64,000 bases of DNA from Owenia fusiformis (GCA_903813345.2 CAIIXF020000006.1:4299096-4363095); one strand, 5' to 3'. Positions 33,930 through 45,400 are shown, counted from the first letter of the stretch. Program-made: numbers and translations. The notes: generated by a model not told the origin, from the sequence alone.

Positions 33930-35000
33930 GCTTAGGATTCCGATTTGACCCTAATAAATCAAGTAATCATGATTATTGGCAAGCGAATTGATAAAAATAG
34001 AACTTGGGTATTGGGTGACTTTGAAATCAAAAAAATTGATACTTTCAGATATATTGGCATTCATGTAAATAGGCAATTAAGAGAGATCTGCATGTGAATG
34101 TTGTTTTAAAAGAAAAGGATAAGAAAATCTATTTGCATCAACTTTAACGAAACATATTAATTGTAATAAAATATCATTTGGTAATACATTATACTACTCC
34201 CAGTAGCTCCCTGCTTTGTTGCATGGATGTGGTGTTCTAATTCTTGACAAGACCTGTAAAGACCCTTTCTTCAATGCAATATAAATTGGCTAAATCAATT
34301 TTTCAACTTAAATGTAACCCTGCCAAGGCAGCAATGTTAGGTGACCTTGGCTGGAGAAGCATTATTTACATTATTCAGAAAAGACAAATTGTTTATTTTT
34401 TATATCTTAAGTTCACATTGAGGAACGGCCTACATAAAGCAATTTTTGATAAACTGTTTGAAAATTTCAAGGGTAGATTAAAACATGCGGTTGGCCATAT
34501 TTTGAAAACATACATTGAACATGGCCTTGATGATTTTGTATTTAGAAATGACAATGAAGGGCATGATTTTTTATTACCACATCCTCCCAACAGCACAAAA
34601 GTAATTTTCTTGTTGAATGTTTATCGAAATCTTCACTAGAATTTTATGAACCCCATTTCTTGAGAATTAACTTGCTTCAAATATATAATGATTTTGTTGG
34701 ACAGAGATTGAAGTTCAAAGCCAGAACTGAGTGTTTTGGTATTGAAACCGACCTCAAAAGAAGAAAATGTGATGATGGTTTTTGCAAACGTTGTTCCCTT
34801 CGTCCAATTGATGATTTCGGGCACATATTTTTTACATGTAGTCAACGAGAACTAACGAGAAAGAAATCAAAACCTCATCTTCACCTGATGTATTCAATAA
34901 TATGTTTTTTACGCTTCCTTTAAATGAAAAATTAGAATGGTGCCCTGGAGATGTTATTATTAGTATTTGGCGCATAGACCAAGAATTCTTCTTTGACAAG
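33930..35000 (+). pseudogene. decayed LINE reverse transcriptase, C-terminal half
   Basis: Fragments in varying frames follow the order of a LINE ORF2 after the RT core. VIMIIGKRIDKNRTW and DTFRYIGIHVNR (about 33943-34060) are the post-catalytic region. SSMQYKLAKSIFQLK and AAMLGDLGW (34270-34350) come next, then QIYNDFVGQRLKFK (34680). A Cys-Cys-His-Cys segment, CKRCSLRPIDDFGHIFFTC (about 34785-34842), ends it. The open stretches at 34244-34639 and 34660-34923 are pieces of this relic. It is a different lineage from the intact LINE at 24664. Confidence 0.7.
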
Positions 35001-35420
35001 TATGTCAAACAATTTTTAGTGACTTAATACCGGTCAATTGCGCAATGCCTGCAGCTCAAATGAAATTGAAAAGATGGATGATTTATTTCAAAAGGTAGTA
35101 AAACAAGATACCTTAGAACGATGCGACATCTTTAAGCAGCAACACGTATTAAAAGATAGATTGGACTGATTGGGTTTGGGCATCCTGTAATCATGAGGAA
35201 ACATTTAGTTGGTAATTCCGGGGATGACGGTGGGTCGATATATGAATTTCTATTTTGAAAACATTTTTAGGAAAATATATCTTACATGTATACTATTTGA
35301 CATTATTAGAAATAAATTACAAAACTGGGTTTGCAAATAAGCATAAGAATTTATTTATAAGAAAATATTTATAAGAAATGTAAATACAAATACATATTAA
35401 TTAAAAAACAATCTACATTA

Positions 35421-35512
35421 TTCATTTATGCCGATGATACAGTTTTATATGTGCGTACTACACCTAATGCAGGTGTACAAACTTCTCCTGATAGAATTTA
35501 CTTTTCGTCTCA
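35421..35512 (+). pseudogene. reverse transcriptase YADD fragment
   Basis: A short open stretch encodes FIYADDTVLYVRTTPNAG, the catalytic YADD block of a LINE reverse transcriptase, and stops at 35512. It lies downstream of a relic that should follow it, so it is from a separate or rearranged insertion. Confidence 0.65.
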
Positions 35513-35703
35513 TTAAAACTCACATTAGAACTCTTTTCGTGTCATTAATTTCACGATCGTCATGAATTAACGGTTAAATTAATCAACATCTTAGCATAGT
35601 CTTATATATTATAAGTATAATTTCTTTCATTACTTCTTAATTTTAAATTCAATTTCCCTAACATATATACTTTTCTTAAGTATCGTCCTTATCTATTTTG
35701 ACT

Positions 35704-35790
35704 AATGGAAACCAAGCGTATGTCTTGTATGCTGATAACCATGTCCACCTTTGCGCCTGTTATTTTTCTTTTTGGGACTTTACAGCCGTT
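35704..35790 (-). pseudogene. decayed third copy of the LMRY-precursor tail region
   Basis: Read on -, GCGCAAAGGTGGACATGG and on encodes AQRWTWLSAYKTYAWFPL, homologous to GKGTWTWLPAYKRYAWLP of the two genes upstream. The KR cleavage site has become KT and the frame is broken just before it. It lies about 20 bp downstream of the stop codon of the 35813 gene, so it is a remnant of a further tandem duplication. Confidence 0.7.
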
Positions 35791-35812
35791 ACATCACTTC
35801 TTCAGGTTTAAT

Positions 35813-36268
35813 TTACTTTCCATAACGCATAAGTTTGCTGAAACTGTCGTCCTTGTCTGGCTTTTCTTCTGGCAACCAGGCGTATCTTTTGTATGCGGGT
35901 AACCACGTCCACGTACCTTTACCTCCGGCTGTTATTCTTCTTCGGACATTTGGCGACCTGGATTTGTTGCGTCTTGACTTAAGATGGCGACGGTGTCCCC
36001 TGTGTTTGTGAAATCTTGGTCCTGGCATCATTGCGCTAAAGTTCAAATGTGCACTACGTTTGCTACGTTGGTTGGACACTGTTTCCCTGGTGTCTTGAGC
36101 CTTTGCCTGATTCTCAGAATATTCACTTTCTACTTCGAGATCGCCACCAGTGATTTGATTTAGTTTGGCAACGTTTTTGTTAACTCTAAGCACAGCAGCA
36201 TTGCTCTGTTCAACCAAAGAGCAGACAAGAATCACACTCGCGAGCATCAAGTAAGTGAAGATGACCAT
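35813..36268 (-). CDS. secreted amidated-peptide precursor, LMRY type, copy A
   Basis: Single-exon precursor of 151 residues. Signal peptide: MVIFTYLMLASVILVCSLV then EQSNA. A propeptide is followed by an RSKR site, then SAHLNFSAMMPGPRF and a very basic, His/Arg-rich linker. The tail is GKGTWTWLPAY-KR-YAWLPEEK..DDSFSKLMRY-GK-stop. Expected products are a short WTW-containing peptide and a 21-residue peptide ending MRY-amide. An upstream in-frame ATG at 36289 would add MRKRSTI. I prefer 36268 because its distance from the TATA box (about 73 bp) equals that in the paralogue. The family is not recognised. The paralogue at 36939-37385 shares the tail exactly. Confidence 0.75.
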   Translation of the reverse strand: MVIFTYLMLASVILVCSLVEQSNAAVLRVNKNVAKLNQITGGDLEVESEYSENQAKAQDTRETVSNQRSKRSAHLNFSAMMPGPRFHKHRGHRRHLKSRRNKSRSPNVRRRITAGGKGTWTWLPAYKRYAWLPEEKPDKDDSFSKLMRYGK

Positions 36269-36335
36269 GATTGTTGATCGCTTTCTCATAGAAGCGCTGC
36301 TTTGGTTGAAGTGATGGAATTTTGATTCTGCACCC

Positions 36336-36346
36336 CTTTATAAATA
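36336..36346 (-). promoter_or_regulatory. TATA box of copy A
   Basis: TATTTATAAAG read on -, about 50 to 73 bp before the two possible start codons. Transcription would begin near 36306. Confidence 0.55.
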
Positions 36347-36938
36347 ATCACAAAGCACTTATCGCAATTTTAAAAATTGTCATTGAGAAAAGAACACGCA
36401 TTATAGTTATAGGTAGCTTTGAGGAGGCAACCACCCTGGGGACTCTGTATGGATGAATAATATAATATCATTCTTTGTTTAAGAGTTGGTAATACCTCAT
36501 AGTCAGTTTTACATTAATCAATTCTAAATAACTTAGATGCGTAATATCCGACAGTATAGTGCAGTTAGTGAAGAAGATTATGTATATATGGTTTAAGCAT
36601 CAAGTGAGGCCAATAAGGCGACCCCTTACCAACGTAATATACATTTTTTGGTCCACGTCATCAAACGCCACATCGATTTGAAATATCACGAACACAATGT
36701 CCTTTCAATAGTTAACGCCATTTTATACAACATTATTTTCAACTTCTATGATCGCCAGCTTTCAATTATTCTATATCAATCTAAACATTCGAATCTAAAT
36801 GTCAATTTCAGTTTCAGAATCACCAAAATTTAGCGGCACAATTGTTCTCATTGTCCCATCTTGCGAATAACGAACAACCGTGATTTTCATTAATGTTTTT
36901 GAAACTTTTAGTCGTACTCTTACTTCTTTACTTTGGGC
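36347..36938. other. spacer between the paired precursor genes
   Basis: No repeat or ORF recognised. It includes the 3' flank of copy B and the upstream region of copy A. Confidence 0.4.
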
Positions 36939-37385
36939 TCACTTTCCATAACGCATAAGTTTGCTGAAACTGTCGTCCTTGTCTGGCTTCTCTTCTGGCA
37001 ACCAGGCGTATCTTTTGTATGCGGGTAACCACGTCCACGTACCTTTCCTTCCTGTGGTAATCTTTCTGAGGACACATTGTCTGAATTTGCGGCGTCTTAA
37101 AATTCGATGGGGACGATTGTGTCTTATATGCCTGTGAAACCTTGGTCCTGGCATCAGTGCATTAAAGTTAAAATATGCACTACGTTTGCTTCGTAGGTTG
37201 GCAACTGGTTCCCCATTTGTTAATTTGGCAGAATATGCGGATTTAACTATGATATTCCGATCGGTAATTTTATTTAGTTTTGCAACGCTTTCATGAACTT
37301 TAAGCACGGAAGCATTGCTTTGTTCAATCATCACGGAGCAGATTAGAATCACATTCGCGAGTATTGAGTAAATGTAGAAGTTCAT
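36939..37385 (-). CDS. secreted amidated-peptide precursor, LMRY type, copy B
   Basis: Paralogue of the 35813 gene, 148 residues from the ATG at 37385. The open frame continues upstream to 37469, but a TATA box at 37454-37460 lies inside that extension, so the ATG at 37385 is chosen. Signal peptide MNFYIYSILANVILICSVMI then EQSNA. RSKR is followed by SAYFNFNALMPGPRF, a basic linker with one Cys, and a tail identical to copy A from KGTWTW through LMRYGK. The propeptides and linkers of the two genes have diverged heavily. The terminal 106 bp differ at only one base, which suggests gene conversion. Confidence 0.75.
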   Translation of the reverse strand: MNFYIYSILANVILICSVMIEQSNASVLKVHESVAKLNKITDRNIIVKSAYSAKLTNGEPVANLRSKRSAYFNFNALMPGPRFHRHIRHNRPHRILRRRKFRQCVLRKITTGRKGTWTWLPAYKRYAWLPEEKPDKDDSFSKLMRYGK

Positions 37386-37453
37386 GGTTCGTTTCCTAGA
37401 ATTGTTCTTTCGTCGGAGAAATGTGAAGTGGTAGAATGTTGAACTGTGGGTAC

Positions 37454-37460
37454 GTTTATA
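37454..37460 (-). promoter_or_regulatory. TATA box of copy B
   Basis: TATAAAC read on -, 72 bp before the chosen start, matching the spacing in copy A. Confidence 0.5.
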
Positions 37461-37779
37461 TGGTGACAAAAAAAGTCAAAGTTCCAATTATTCATAATTG
37501 GAATAATAGCACTTATTAAAGCTTTCGGTATGCTATACCCATAGGCTGATTATAAGCGACATTATAACATCACACTCATCGTAAATATAGTAAATTGCAC
37601 TCCATGAGGCAATACTTGTAACAATGGATTGGTATATCATACAATGGACACATGAAACAAAATAAAAACATTACTCCCTGCTATCTAACAATTATGCATG
37701 CGTCAATGGCCCTCCTCAACGACATCTCCAAAAATATTATGAATAAATGTATTTAAAAAAGATTGCCCTGGACTACCTA

Positions 37780-38236
37780 CACCCCATACAGACAGATTGC
37801 CCAAAATTGCATTCGTTTGATGCGAGATTCGACATTCACCAGGAAACTTGAAATAATTTTAACGAAATATTTGTAGATTTCTTTGAAGCACTAAGAAATA
37901 TGCATCACATATCGAATTTTCCGAAACAGAAAAAAAACATGTATAAATAGTAAGGCCTGCAGGTCCGATTCCCCCTGGAAGCATTAACATTGGTCACGTG
38001 TATGCCATACAGTTAATATTTGAAACACAACTGCTATTCGAACTTATGATCGGACATTAGTATGATATTACTTTATTACCTTGAATTACACATCATTCAA
38101 TGTGACTGGCATTCACCAATCAAGCAGTAAAAAATTAATTTGCTTCATGGGTGGCAAAATGTTTCTAGTTTCCTGGTGAATGTCGAGTCTGGCATCATAC
38201 GAATGTTATTTGTTGGCGATCTGTCTGCATGGGGTG
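37780..38236. mobile_element. inverted-repeat element with CACCCC ends
   Basis: Termini CACCCCATACAGACAGAT and ATCTGTCTGCATGGGGTG are inverted, flanked by TACCTA (37774-37779, 38237-38242). The inverted arms continue with GCATTCGTTTGATGC-type sequence and GACATTCACCAGGAAAC. The ends match those of the palindrome at 6909-7757, so the two belong to one family. Confidence 0.72.
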
Positions 38237-38242
38237 TACCTA

Positions 38243-39188
38243 CCACTGTAACTATGACACCTGCCTCAATGGCCCTTCGCAGCCCCCCCCCACACTTGAT
38301 CCATCATAGTGTTTGATATGAACATATATTTTTCAATAATATGTATAACCTGTAAATATATTTATGAAATCGTCAATATCGTGAAAATAAATGTTTCTCA
38401 AATTCTGAATATATGGCAATTTTGAAGAACTCAAATACATAATCGGGTATTTATGGTATCCTTGGATGTTATTTTTATCAGGTTGAGATCGGTTGCATGT
38501 TCTCTTTCGAATTCCTATCTTGTCTATGTATGAAGTATGTGTTTCTTGGTTCCCAATGGTTTCAGTATACCTCTCTTGAGGTCAACTGGCAAAACTGTAT
38601 GCCAATACTGTAAACCTTGAACGCACTGTTCACCGAGACCGTAAGTCGAGATCAACAGTATTTTCAAGGTTTAAAGTTTATATACGAGAGGTTAACAATT
38701 GTTTGTTAACTCGTATATTAAACTCGAATATATTAAAGGAGTAACCCTACAGGTTTGAGAAAATATCATTTAAATCCATCAATGGATGTAATTGATATTT
38801 TTGAAAATATTGGATTGTCCGTTTATCCCATGGAAACCATTATAGCCAAGCAAAAAAAATTAAAAATTTAAAAATTCTGAAAAATTATTCAAAGAAAAAA
38901 TTTTGAAAAAGAAATTAGAAAAAAAATAAAAGTGAGGGGTTCGAAAGCTAAAGCTTCTGTGCCTAGCCTTAAGAGGTTTATTGGTCGATAGCAACTGATC
39001 TGAGGTCTGTATTACGATTATGAAAACTGACCAAAATATTTCGAATATTCATTATGGTCCGCCATTACTATAGCCCGACGTTATCACGGCACACATTCGA
39101 ATTTCCCAGGGTATTGTTGACGAATACTCCCGGGAGAAATATTGACTTTGTTCACAGTTTATAGATGGCGTGAATACAGTCATGTTCG
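38243..39188. other. no gene; A-rich low complexity at 38840-38935
   Basis: A run of AAAAATT/GAAAAA words at 38840-38935 is the only feature. Confidence 0.4.
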
Positions 39189-39197
39189 AATTATGAA

Positions 39198-39501
39198 CAA
39201 GGAGGATTGGCTCCCAGAGTGCAACATCGATATTCTGCCCCATATATGGACATGTCGTGCTACAAAATTTGAATTCCAACGACCGCCATTTTGTTCACTT
39301 CAACATTTGAATCGTGAATTTTGGTCTTATTTCCCAACGAAAAATTCCAAAACTCACAAGAAATGATCGAGATATTGGTTCGAATATTTTGAACTGTTTA
39401 TTTTGAATTTATAATCGGTTATAATTTCAGAAAATAACGACATTTCGGCGTTTTCATTGTTGGAAAATATCGACTTCGATTCTGGGAGCCAATCCTCCTT
39501 G
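39198..39501. mobile_element. GGAGGATTGGCTCC MITE, full copy
   Basis: 304 bp with inverted ends CAAGGAGGATTGGCTCCCAG, flanked by the 9-bp duplication AATTATGAA (39189-39197, 39502-39510). A 9-bp duplication fits Mutator-like elements. Non-coding. Confidence 0.82.
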
Positions 39502-39806
39502 AATTATGAATATAACACTTGTAACTTGGCGTAATTACACGCGTTGTAATACATCGAAACACGACTTAAATTTCACGCTTAATCACACCCGTTATTGCAC
39601 GCTTTATTGATTTAAACACGTGTTAAAGATTACCCGTTAAAAGGCCATTTCAGGTGTTAGCTAAAACAGCCAGTGAAATTCATGCTATGATAAAAAAAAC
39701 GCATGTCCACTCAGCTCAAATTATTTCCCTAAACATGCAAATCAAATATCATGGCTAGCATTACTGCTGGTCAACTTATGAATTGTATTAGTGAATCGGT
39801 TGAAAT

Positions 39807-39837
39807 TACACGCGTAATATTCATAATTACGCGTGTA
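39807..39837. repeat. perfect ACACGCGTAAT hairpin
   Basis: TACACGCGTAAT and ATTACGCGTGTA form a 12-bp stem with a 7-base loop. A related word ATTACACGCGTT occurs at about 39534. Confidence 0.55.
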
Positions 39838-39889
39838 GTTTCTCATACAAATCTTTTGGTGCGTTGTCCAGCCATCAATAGTAACTAAT

Positions 39890-40062
39890 GAACGTCTAAG
39901 GGGTAAAACGTCGAGGTAGTGAAATTTCCATATATGTGTTGAAACGTCCAAATAGTGGGAGTAAAATGTCCAGAGAGTGAAACGTCTATGAAGTGATTTT
40001 TCCATGAAATGACCAGAGAGCAAAATGTCTAGAGGATGAAATGTCCAAGTGGTGGGACCTCT
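39890..40062. repeat. degenerate tandem repeat, ~18-bp GTGAAACGTC units
   Basis: Units such as AGTGAAACGTCTA, GAAACGTCCAAATAG, AAAATGTCCAGAGAG and GATGAAATGTCCAAG follow one another. This resembles one arm of a Foldback-like element, but no inverted partner was found. A 132-codon frame on - across it is a by-product. Confidence 0.6.
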
Positions 40063-40245
40063 GGAAAGCGTTAAAACTACAGTCGTTACAAGCCCTCTCG
40101 AGCCAGAAAAATAATTTAACGTCGTAAGAGGCAAAATCACATCCCTTGTCCACTTTCAAGAATAAACAGCAACAGAATGTTTGAAATGTGTGTGAAAGCA
40201 TCATCATTATAAAAAACAAAAGTTTATTCTAATATTTTAACATAG

Positions 40246-40700
40246 TGACGTGTCGCAAAAAGGTCGCGCACGCATTGTTACACATTTTCGCTTTTTAACA
40301 CCACAGAATGTGACGTTTTTTGAGAAAAATGTACACATATGGAAATCCTTTCGTCCTCCACATTCATTCTTTGAAATAAAACTTCCATCTACCTTTATCA
40401 AGAAAAATAAGTATACTAGTCATATATTGTTTGAGTTATGAGCGTTTAAAGACGAAAAATAATTTAAAATGTAACGTGTCAACAGGGGATATTTGCCAGA
40501 TGTTTTGGTAAAAAACTATTTTTTTAAAAAGAACGCGCAAGAATCGTGAACGTAGTGTAGTTGATCTAAAAACTTCATTGAAACAGCTTTAAAATGATAT
40601 ATAACTTTAATTTGAATATTATCTTATAATCCGGGGAATCAAAGTTACATTCACGCGATACCCTTAAAAAACAAATGCGCCACCTTTTTGCGACACGTCA
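40246..40700. mobile_element. 455-bp element with TGACGTGTCGCAAAAAGG ends
   Basis: TGACGTGTCGCAAAAAGGTC at the left is inverted as ACCTTTTTGCGACACGTCA at the right. The target duplication is not clear and the interior is non-coding. Confidence 0.7.
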
Positions 40701-42247
40701 GTTTATTCACCGTTTACATACATTGCACTGTTGATGTGTCCATAACCATTTATCGTGCCACTGATAAAAAGTACATGTCAAACTTAGGTAAACGAATGCA
40801 TGTTACCACGCAGAAAAATATTTAAGTGAATATTTTGAAATGAGTGCAGTTTTTTGTGTATGAGCATCTGATATTCTATTTATTATGCAAATAAAAACTT
40901 TAACTCGATAAAAACATTTCATACTTGTCCATCATAACACCGAGTCAAAGATATGTGAGTTTTAATTCATTTGAGTTTAATTCATTTTTATCTGCAAGTT
41001 CTGTAACTTTGTAAAGCTATAGAGGAAGAATTACTTTTTACATGCTATATTGATCATAATTTTTGAGGCTCGAGGTTTTGACGAAAACGAAACCAGATCA
41101 ATGATCAAACGTGTACATCTGGTGAAAACGTTCGGGAACACGTATTTCAAATCGACACTTAATGTCAATACTACAGAAATGGGGCAAGAATCCAATTGCC
41201 CCTCGAGTTTCATCGAGTCTCTCTATGCCATATCGAGTCCTATTGAAATAATGTAATTTAATTTAGAATGTTGTACCGAGGCCATGTTGATGCAAAGTCG
41301 CCTGACACGTCACATGATCAAAGGTCCCATGATTCGAGATGATTCTGCATAGAAACAGGGAAGAATGAACATATTCATTCTCGATGGCCTTCGTAGGCTT
41401 TTGCCCCATGGGTTTCACGGATGGAATCCCACGAGGTCCAATGCAAAGTTACGTCTATGGAGGTCACAAATTGCCCCATTGGTCTATGGTAAGGCTAAAC
41501 CTCTCTACTATAGGTAGTTTCAAGCCACGCACTTTCCTCCATAGGCTTGGCAACCGCAGGACGTCAATTAATGGCATGTGGAGCCTGCCGATGGATCTTT
41601 TTTTGTAATGTTATTACTTTGGATGACTTTTTCATATCACCAAATTGATCCAAATGGGTGATTTTCATTTGTCAAACTTATAAAGGGGAGTGTATACCGA
41701 TACCAGGTGGTACCTTGTGATAGAGATGCCATTCTAGCCCTATTACATCGTTACCTAAAGATCTTAGTCTTTACAATTTTTCGACCCCTCCTTATTCAAC
41801 AAGTTAATTGGTTTAAATAAGCTATACCATAGTATTAAGATCGCCCGATCCTTGTTACGTCATTTTATGTGCATTACGTTTAAGTTACGTATAGGTTGAA
41901 CACCTAATTTGATGAGCAAGTAATTTCTGCAAACATAATATCCATTTGTGATTATCAATAAACCTTTTTTAATGTCAGTTTGTGTAGTGTAGCTTTTTCG
42001 AGCAACTGGTCTTAAAAGTGAACACGATGGCTTTGTCGACAAACATTTACAGAATGATGAGTCTAAGAGGGTGCATCCAATACATCAGACGGGGCACATC
42101 TATGATGGGACACACCTATGATGAGGTACGAAAGTATCAGTCGACCATTAGTCTCGATCTACAAATAGAAGACACATTTACAAGTCCTATGTACGGCGTT
42201 AAAGGGCAGTGGCCTATTTTCTTTAATTCATAGCGATATGTACATAT
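40701..42247. other. no supported gene
   Basis: It contains a GC-richer patch (41384-41580) with an open frame MAFVGFCPMGFTDGIPRGPM and a potential donor ATG|GTAAGG at about 41490. There is no acceptor partner or domain, so no gene is called. Confidence 0.35.
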
Positions 42248-44279
42248 ACACTCTCCCTTGTATACCGTTCCGTATTAGTGAAATTGTTGACATTAATACG
42301 GAATAATACATACCATTTCATGAAAAATGGTGACCTTGTCCTACGAAAATTGAGATTATGTTTCACAGCAAATTCGCATGGCGATACTGTATAGCACATG
42401 CTCTGGGGAATTGATTCTACTTTCTATAGACACCAATCACATCTCTGTCGATAAAATAATAGAAAAGCCTTAGGGTCCCAACCTCCTTTGTTTACATTTA
42501 CAAAAACGTGAAAAAATGACAAAAGTTGTCATAACTTTTTAAATCTTAAACTTTTGAAACCGATTTCACTTGCCAGCGACAGATACTTTAGTCGTTGACG
42601 AACCGAACATGTCTGTTTGGTTCGTAATATCTCCAAATAAACGATTTCAACATTTTAAAAAACTCGATGCTAGTCCACGTGTTAATACGGAATTGGTCGA
42701 CTCAATAAGTAAGCTCAATGAACGAAACGGTGCACCCGTGAATGAAATGAAGATTAAAATAATTAGTAGTGTTATACAATATGAGTGTGTTTTAACCCGG
42801 AGTATGAAACATAATACCTTGAATACGGGTTTCAGTAGCATGGACATTTAGTTTCAATTATAACTTCACTCGAGCCATCAGTTTTAACTGTAGAAGACCG
42901 TTTCCTCCTCCTTTTCCCCAAAGTCAATCCCAATTTCTTCTTCCTACGAGGTCGAGGCATCTTGAAAAGCGGGTTCAGATTTTTGATGAAAGTATGATAA
43001 CCGCTACGAAAAAAGGTTTGCCTGACTAGCCTACATGATTTGGTATCCTTATAAGAATTGAAAATAGACGTAAAATAACATACCTCATCTGTGTACGCGC
43101 AGTTCTTTGGGCGTTGCGGTGTGGGATAGTTAACACTTCATGGTAAATAATTGAGGGGATTGATAAGGAGCGCGTGATTAATTTGGGATTATAAACTTAG
43201 TACAGCTAATTAACAGGATTAACGTATGGTGAACTGGGTCAAACTCGGTAAACAAATCACTCAGATGTTTGTTGGTGCTTTTATTATCATGTTTTTTATA
43301 TCCACAAGAATTGGTGTGGTTACATGTAATACAAGATTCAAGATTTTATTGTGTTTCAAGCCAAGCAGTTGGCGTCCCCACATGAATGTTACATAAAGGG
43401 ATGAAATTATTTGTTACATACAATAATAAAAAAGAATGAAAATGTTTATGAACAACCAATACCTGGTGTTGACGGTCGTTGAAGCAGTCGATAAAGTACT
43501 ACCTATTAGATGCAATAAGAAAAAGTACAATAATCTATCTTTACTATTAATGGGCGTAAAGCTATCGCGTTGATGCCGTCGATGTACAAATTATCTTTTA
43601 ATACTTAAGAAAAAAGAAGAAAACACTAATTATGTACATTCAATCCTTGCGATTGACACACGTGTTGACGCCGTCGATTAATGTGCCATTTGCATACAAT
43701 AAGATACTGTCCAATGTCCATCAATAAGCTATCAGAACAATTATCATTGCAAGTTTTATGGAAATTATGATTTCCCCGGGAATGTATACGATTTAACACC
43801 CATTCCGTATTAACACTTGGAAACCGTTTACCCATTCCGTATTAACACGTGGACTAGCATCGAGTTTTTCAAAATGTTGAAATCATTTATTTGGAGACAT
43901 TACAAACCAAACTGACATGTTCGGTTCGTGAAAGACGAAAGTATCTGTCGCTAGCAAGTGAAATCGGTTTCAACAGATTTAGATTTAAAAAGTTATGACA
44001 ACTTTTGTCTTTTTTTCACGTTTTTCTTAATGTAAACAAAGCAGGTTGGGGCCCTAAGGCTTTTTTATTATTCTATGGACAGAGATGTGTTTGGTGTCTA
44101 TAGAAAGTAGAATCAATTCTCCAGAGCATCTGCTATACAGTATCGCCATGCGAACTTGCTGTGAAACATAATCTCAATTTCCGTAGGACAAGGTCACCAT
44201 TTTTCATGAAATGGTATAAATTATTCCGTATTAATGTCATCACGATCACAAATACGGAACGGTATACATGGGAGAGTGT
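42248..44279. mobile_element. 2-kb element with ~450-bp inverted repeats
   Basis: Ends ACACTCTCCC and GGGAGAGTGT, with ATAT on both sides. The arms (42248-42710 and 43835-44279) share GTATACCGTTCCGTATT, TTCATGAAAAATGGTGACC, GCGACAGATACTTT and CACGTGTTAATACGGAAT, inverted. The centre (42711-43834) is unique sequence carrying a small basic ORF on -. Confidence 0.75.
42832..42960 (-). CDS. small basic ORF inside the 42248-44279 element (doubtful)
   Basis: 42 codons beginning MPRPRRKKKLGLTLGKRRRK, then a short acidic-polar tail ending KCPCY. The N-terminus looks like a nuclear localisation or DNA-binding basic patch. It could be the first exon of a lost transposon protein. No domain recognised. 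Confidence 0.25.
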   Translation of the reverse strand: MPRPRRKKKLGLTLGKRRRKRSSTVKTDGSSEVIIETKCPCY

Positions 44280-44763
44280 ATATACACAATTAATAAGTAT
44301 ATGTATATATCATATATACAACTACACAATACACATTCCTTTCTCGAAATATCAAAGGTTGAATTCTCAATTAGTTAATTGCAAGAGCAATTTAAAAAAA
44401 AACTCGCAATTTTTTAAATTTTAAAAGAAAATTGATTATTTTTCTGTGTGAACATTTTTTCAAGCTTAAACATTTAAAGAAAAGAAGGTCCTTGCCCTGA
44501 TCTATTAATTGTGTACGTTACATACTCCATGAACTATTACTATAATGAAGCAACAATATTAAGCGTTATAATTACAGCTATTATTCTTTTTATATCGTGA
44601 TATTTTTCTATATGAAGATCTTACGCTGCACCAACGAAACGGAGTTGATTGGCTCGATTCATGATAACATAATATTGTAGGTAGGCATGTTCCCCAACTA
44701 GATCTTGAGGTGTTTTTAAAATTGGCAATACGTTCATCCAATTTCTTGTTGGAAACATGACAA

Positions 44764-45400
44764 CCTGGAACATTACATCTAACATGACACCATGCATATA
44801 TTATAACACCATGCATCTAACATGACACCATACATCTAACATGACGCCATGTGTCTAACCTGATGACATACACCTTACACATCATGTATCTAACATAGCA
44901 CAGTGCCTCTAACCCGTCGCCATGCATCTAACCCGACACTATGCCTTTAACATGACGACATGCGCCTTACATGACACCATGCATCTAACCTGCCACCATG
45001 TATCTAACCAGGTACCATGTATTCATCAACATAACACCTTGAATCTAATATGACACACTGCATCTAACATGACACCATGCATCTAACCTGACACCCTGAT
45101 CCAGTGTGGTCCCATACATCTAACCTGACACCATACATCTTACCCGACACTATACATCTAGCATGACACCATGCATGTAACATGACACCATGCATCTAAC
45201 ATGACACAGTGCATGTAACAAGACACCATCGAATATGACGCCATGCATGTAACAAGACACCATGCACTAATATGACGCCATGAATGTAACAATACATCAT
45301 GTATCTAACATGACGCCATGCATCAAGACACCATGCATCTAGCATGACGCCATGCATCCCGCATGATACCATGTATCTATCATGACACAGTACATCTAAC
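44764..45400. repeat. minisatellite, ~19-bp CATCTAACATGACACCATG units
   Basis: About 30 imperfect units with variants of CATCTAACATGACACCATG run across roughly 640 bp. Open frames on - rich in His, Cys and Met are by-products of the repeat. Confidence 0.85.

Noticed and set aside
34244-34639. 131-codon frame as a separate gene
   Set aside because: Its sequence fits the C-terminal part of a LINE polyprotein and is flanked by other pieces of it.
39742-40140. 132-codon frame on -
   Set aside because: It runs across a degenerate tandem repeat and has a biased Leu/Thr/His composition; no gene signals.
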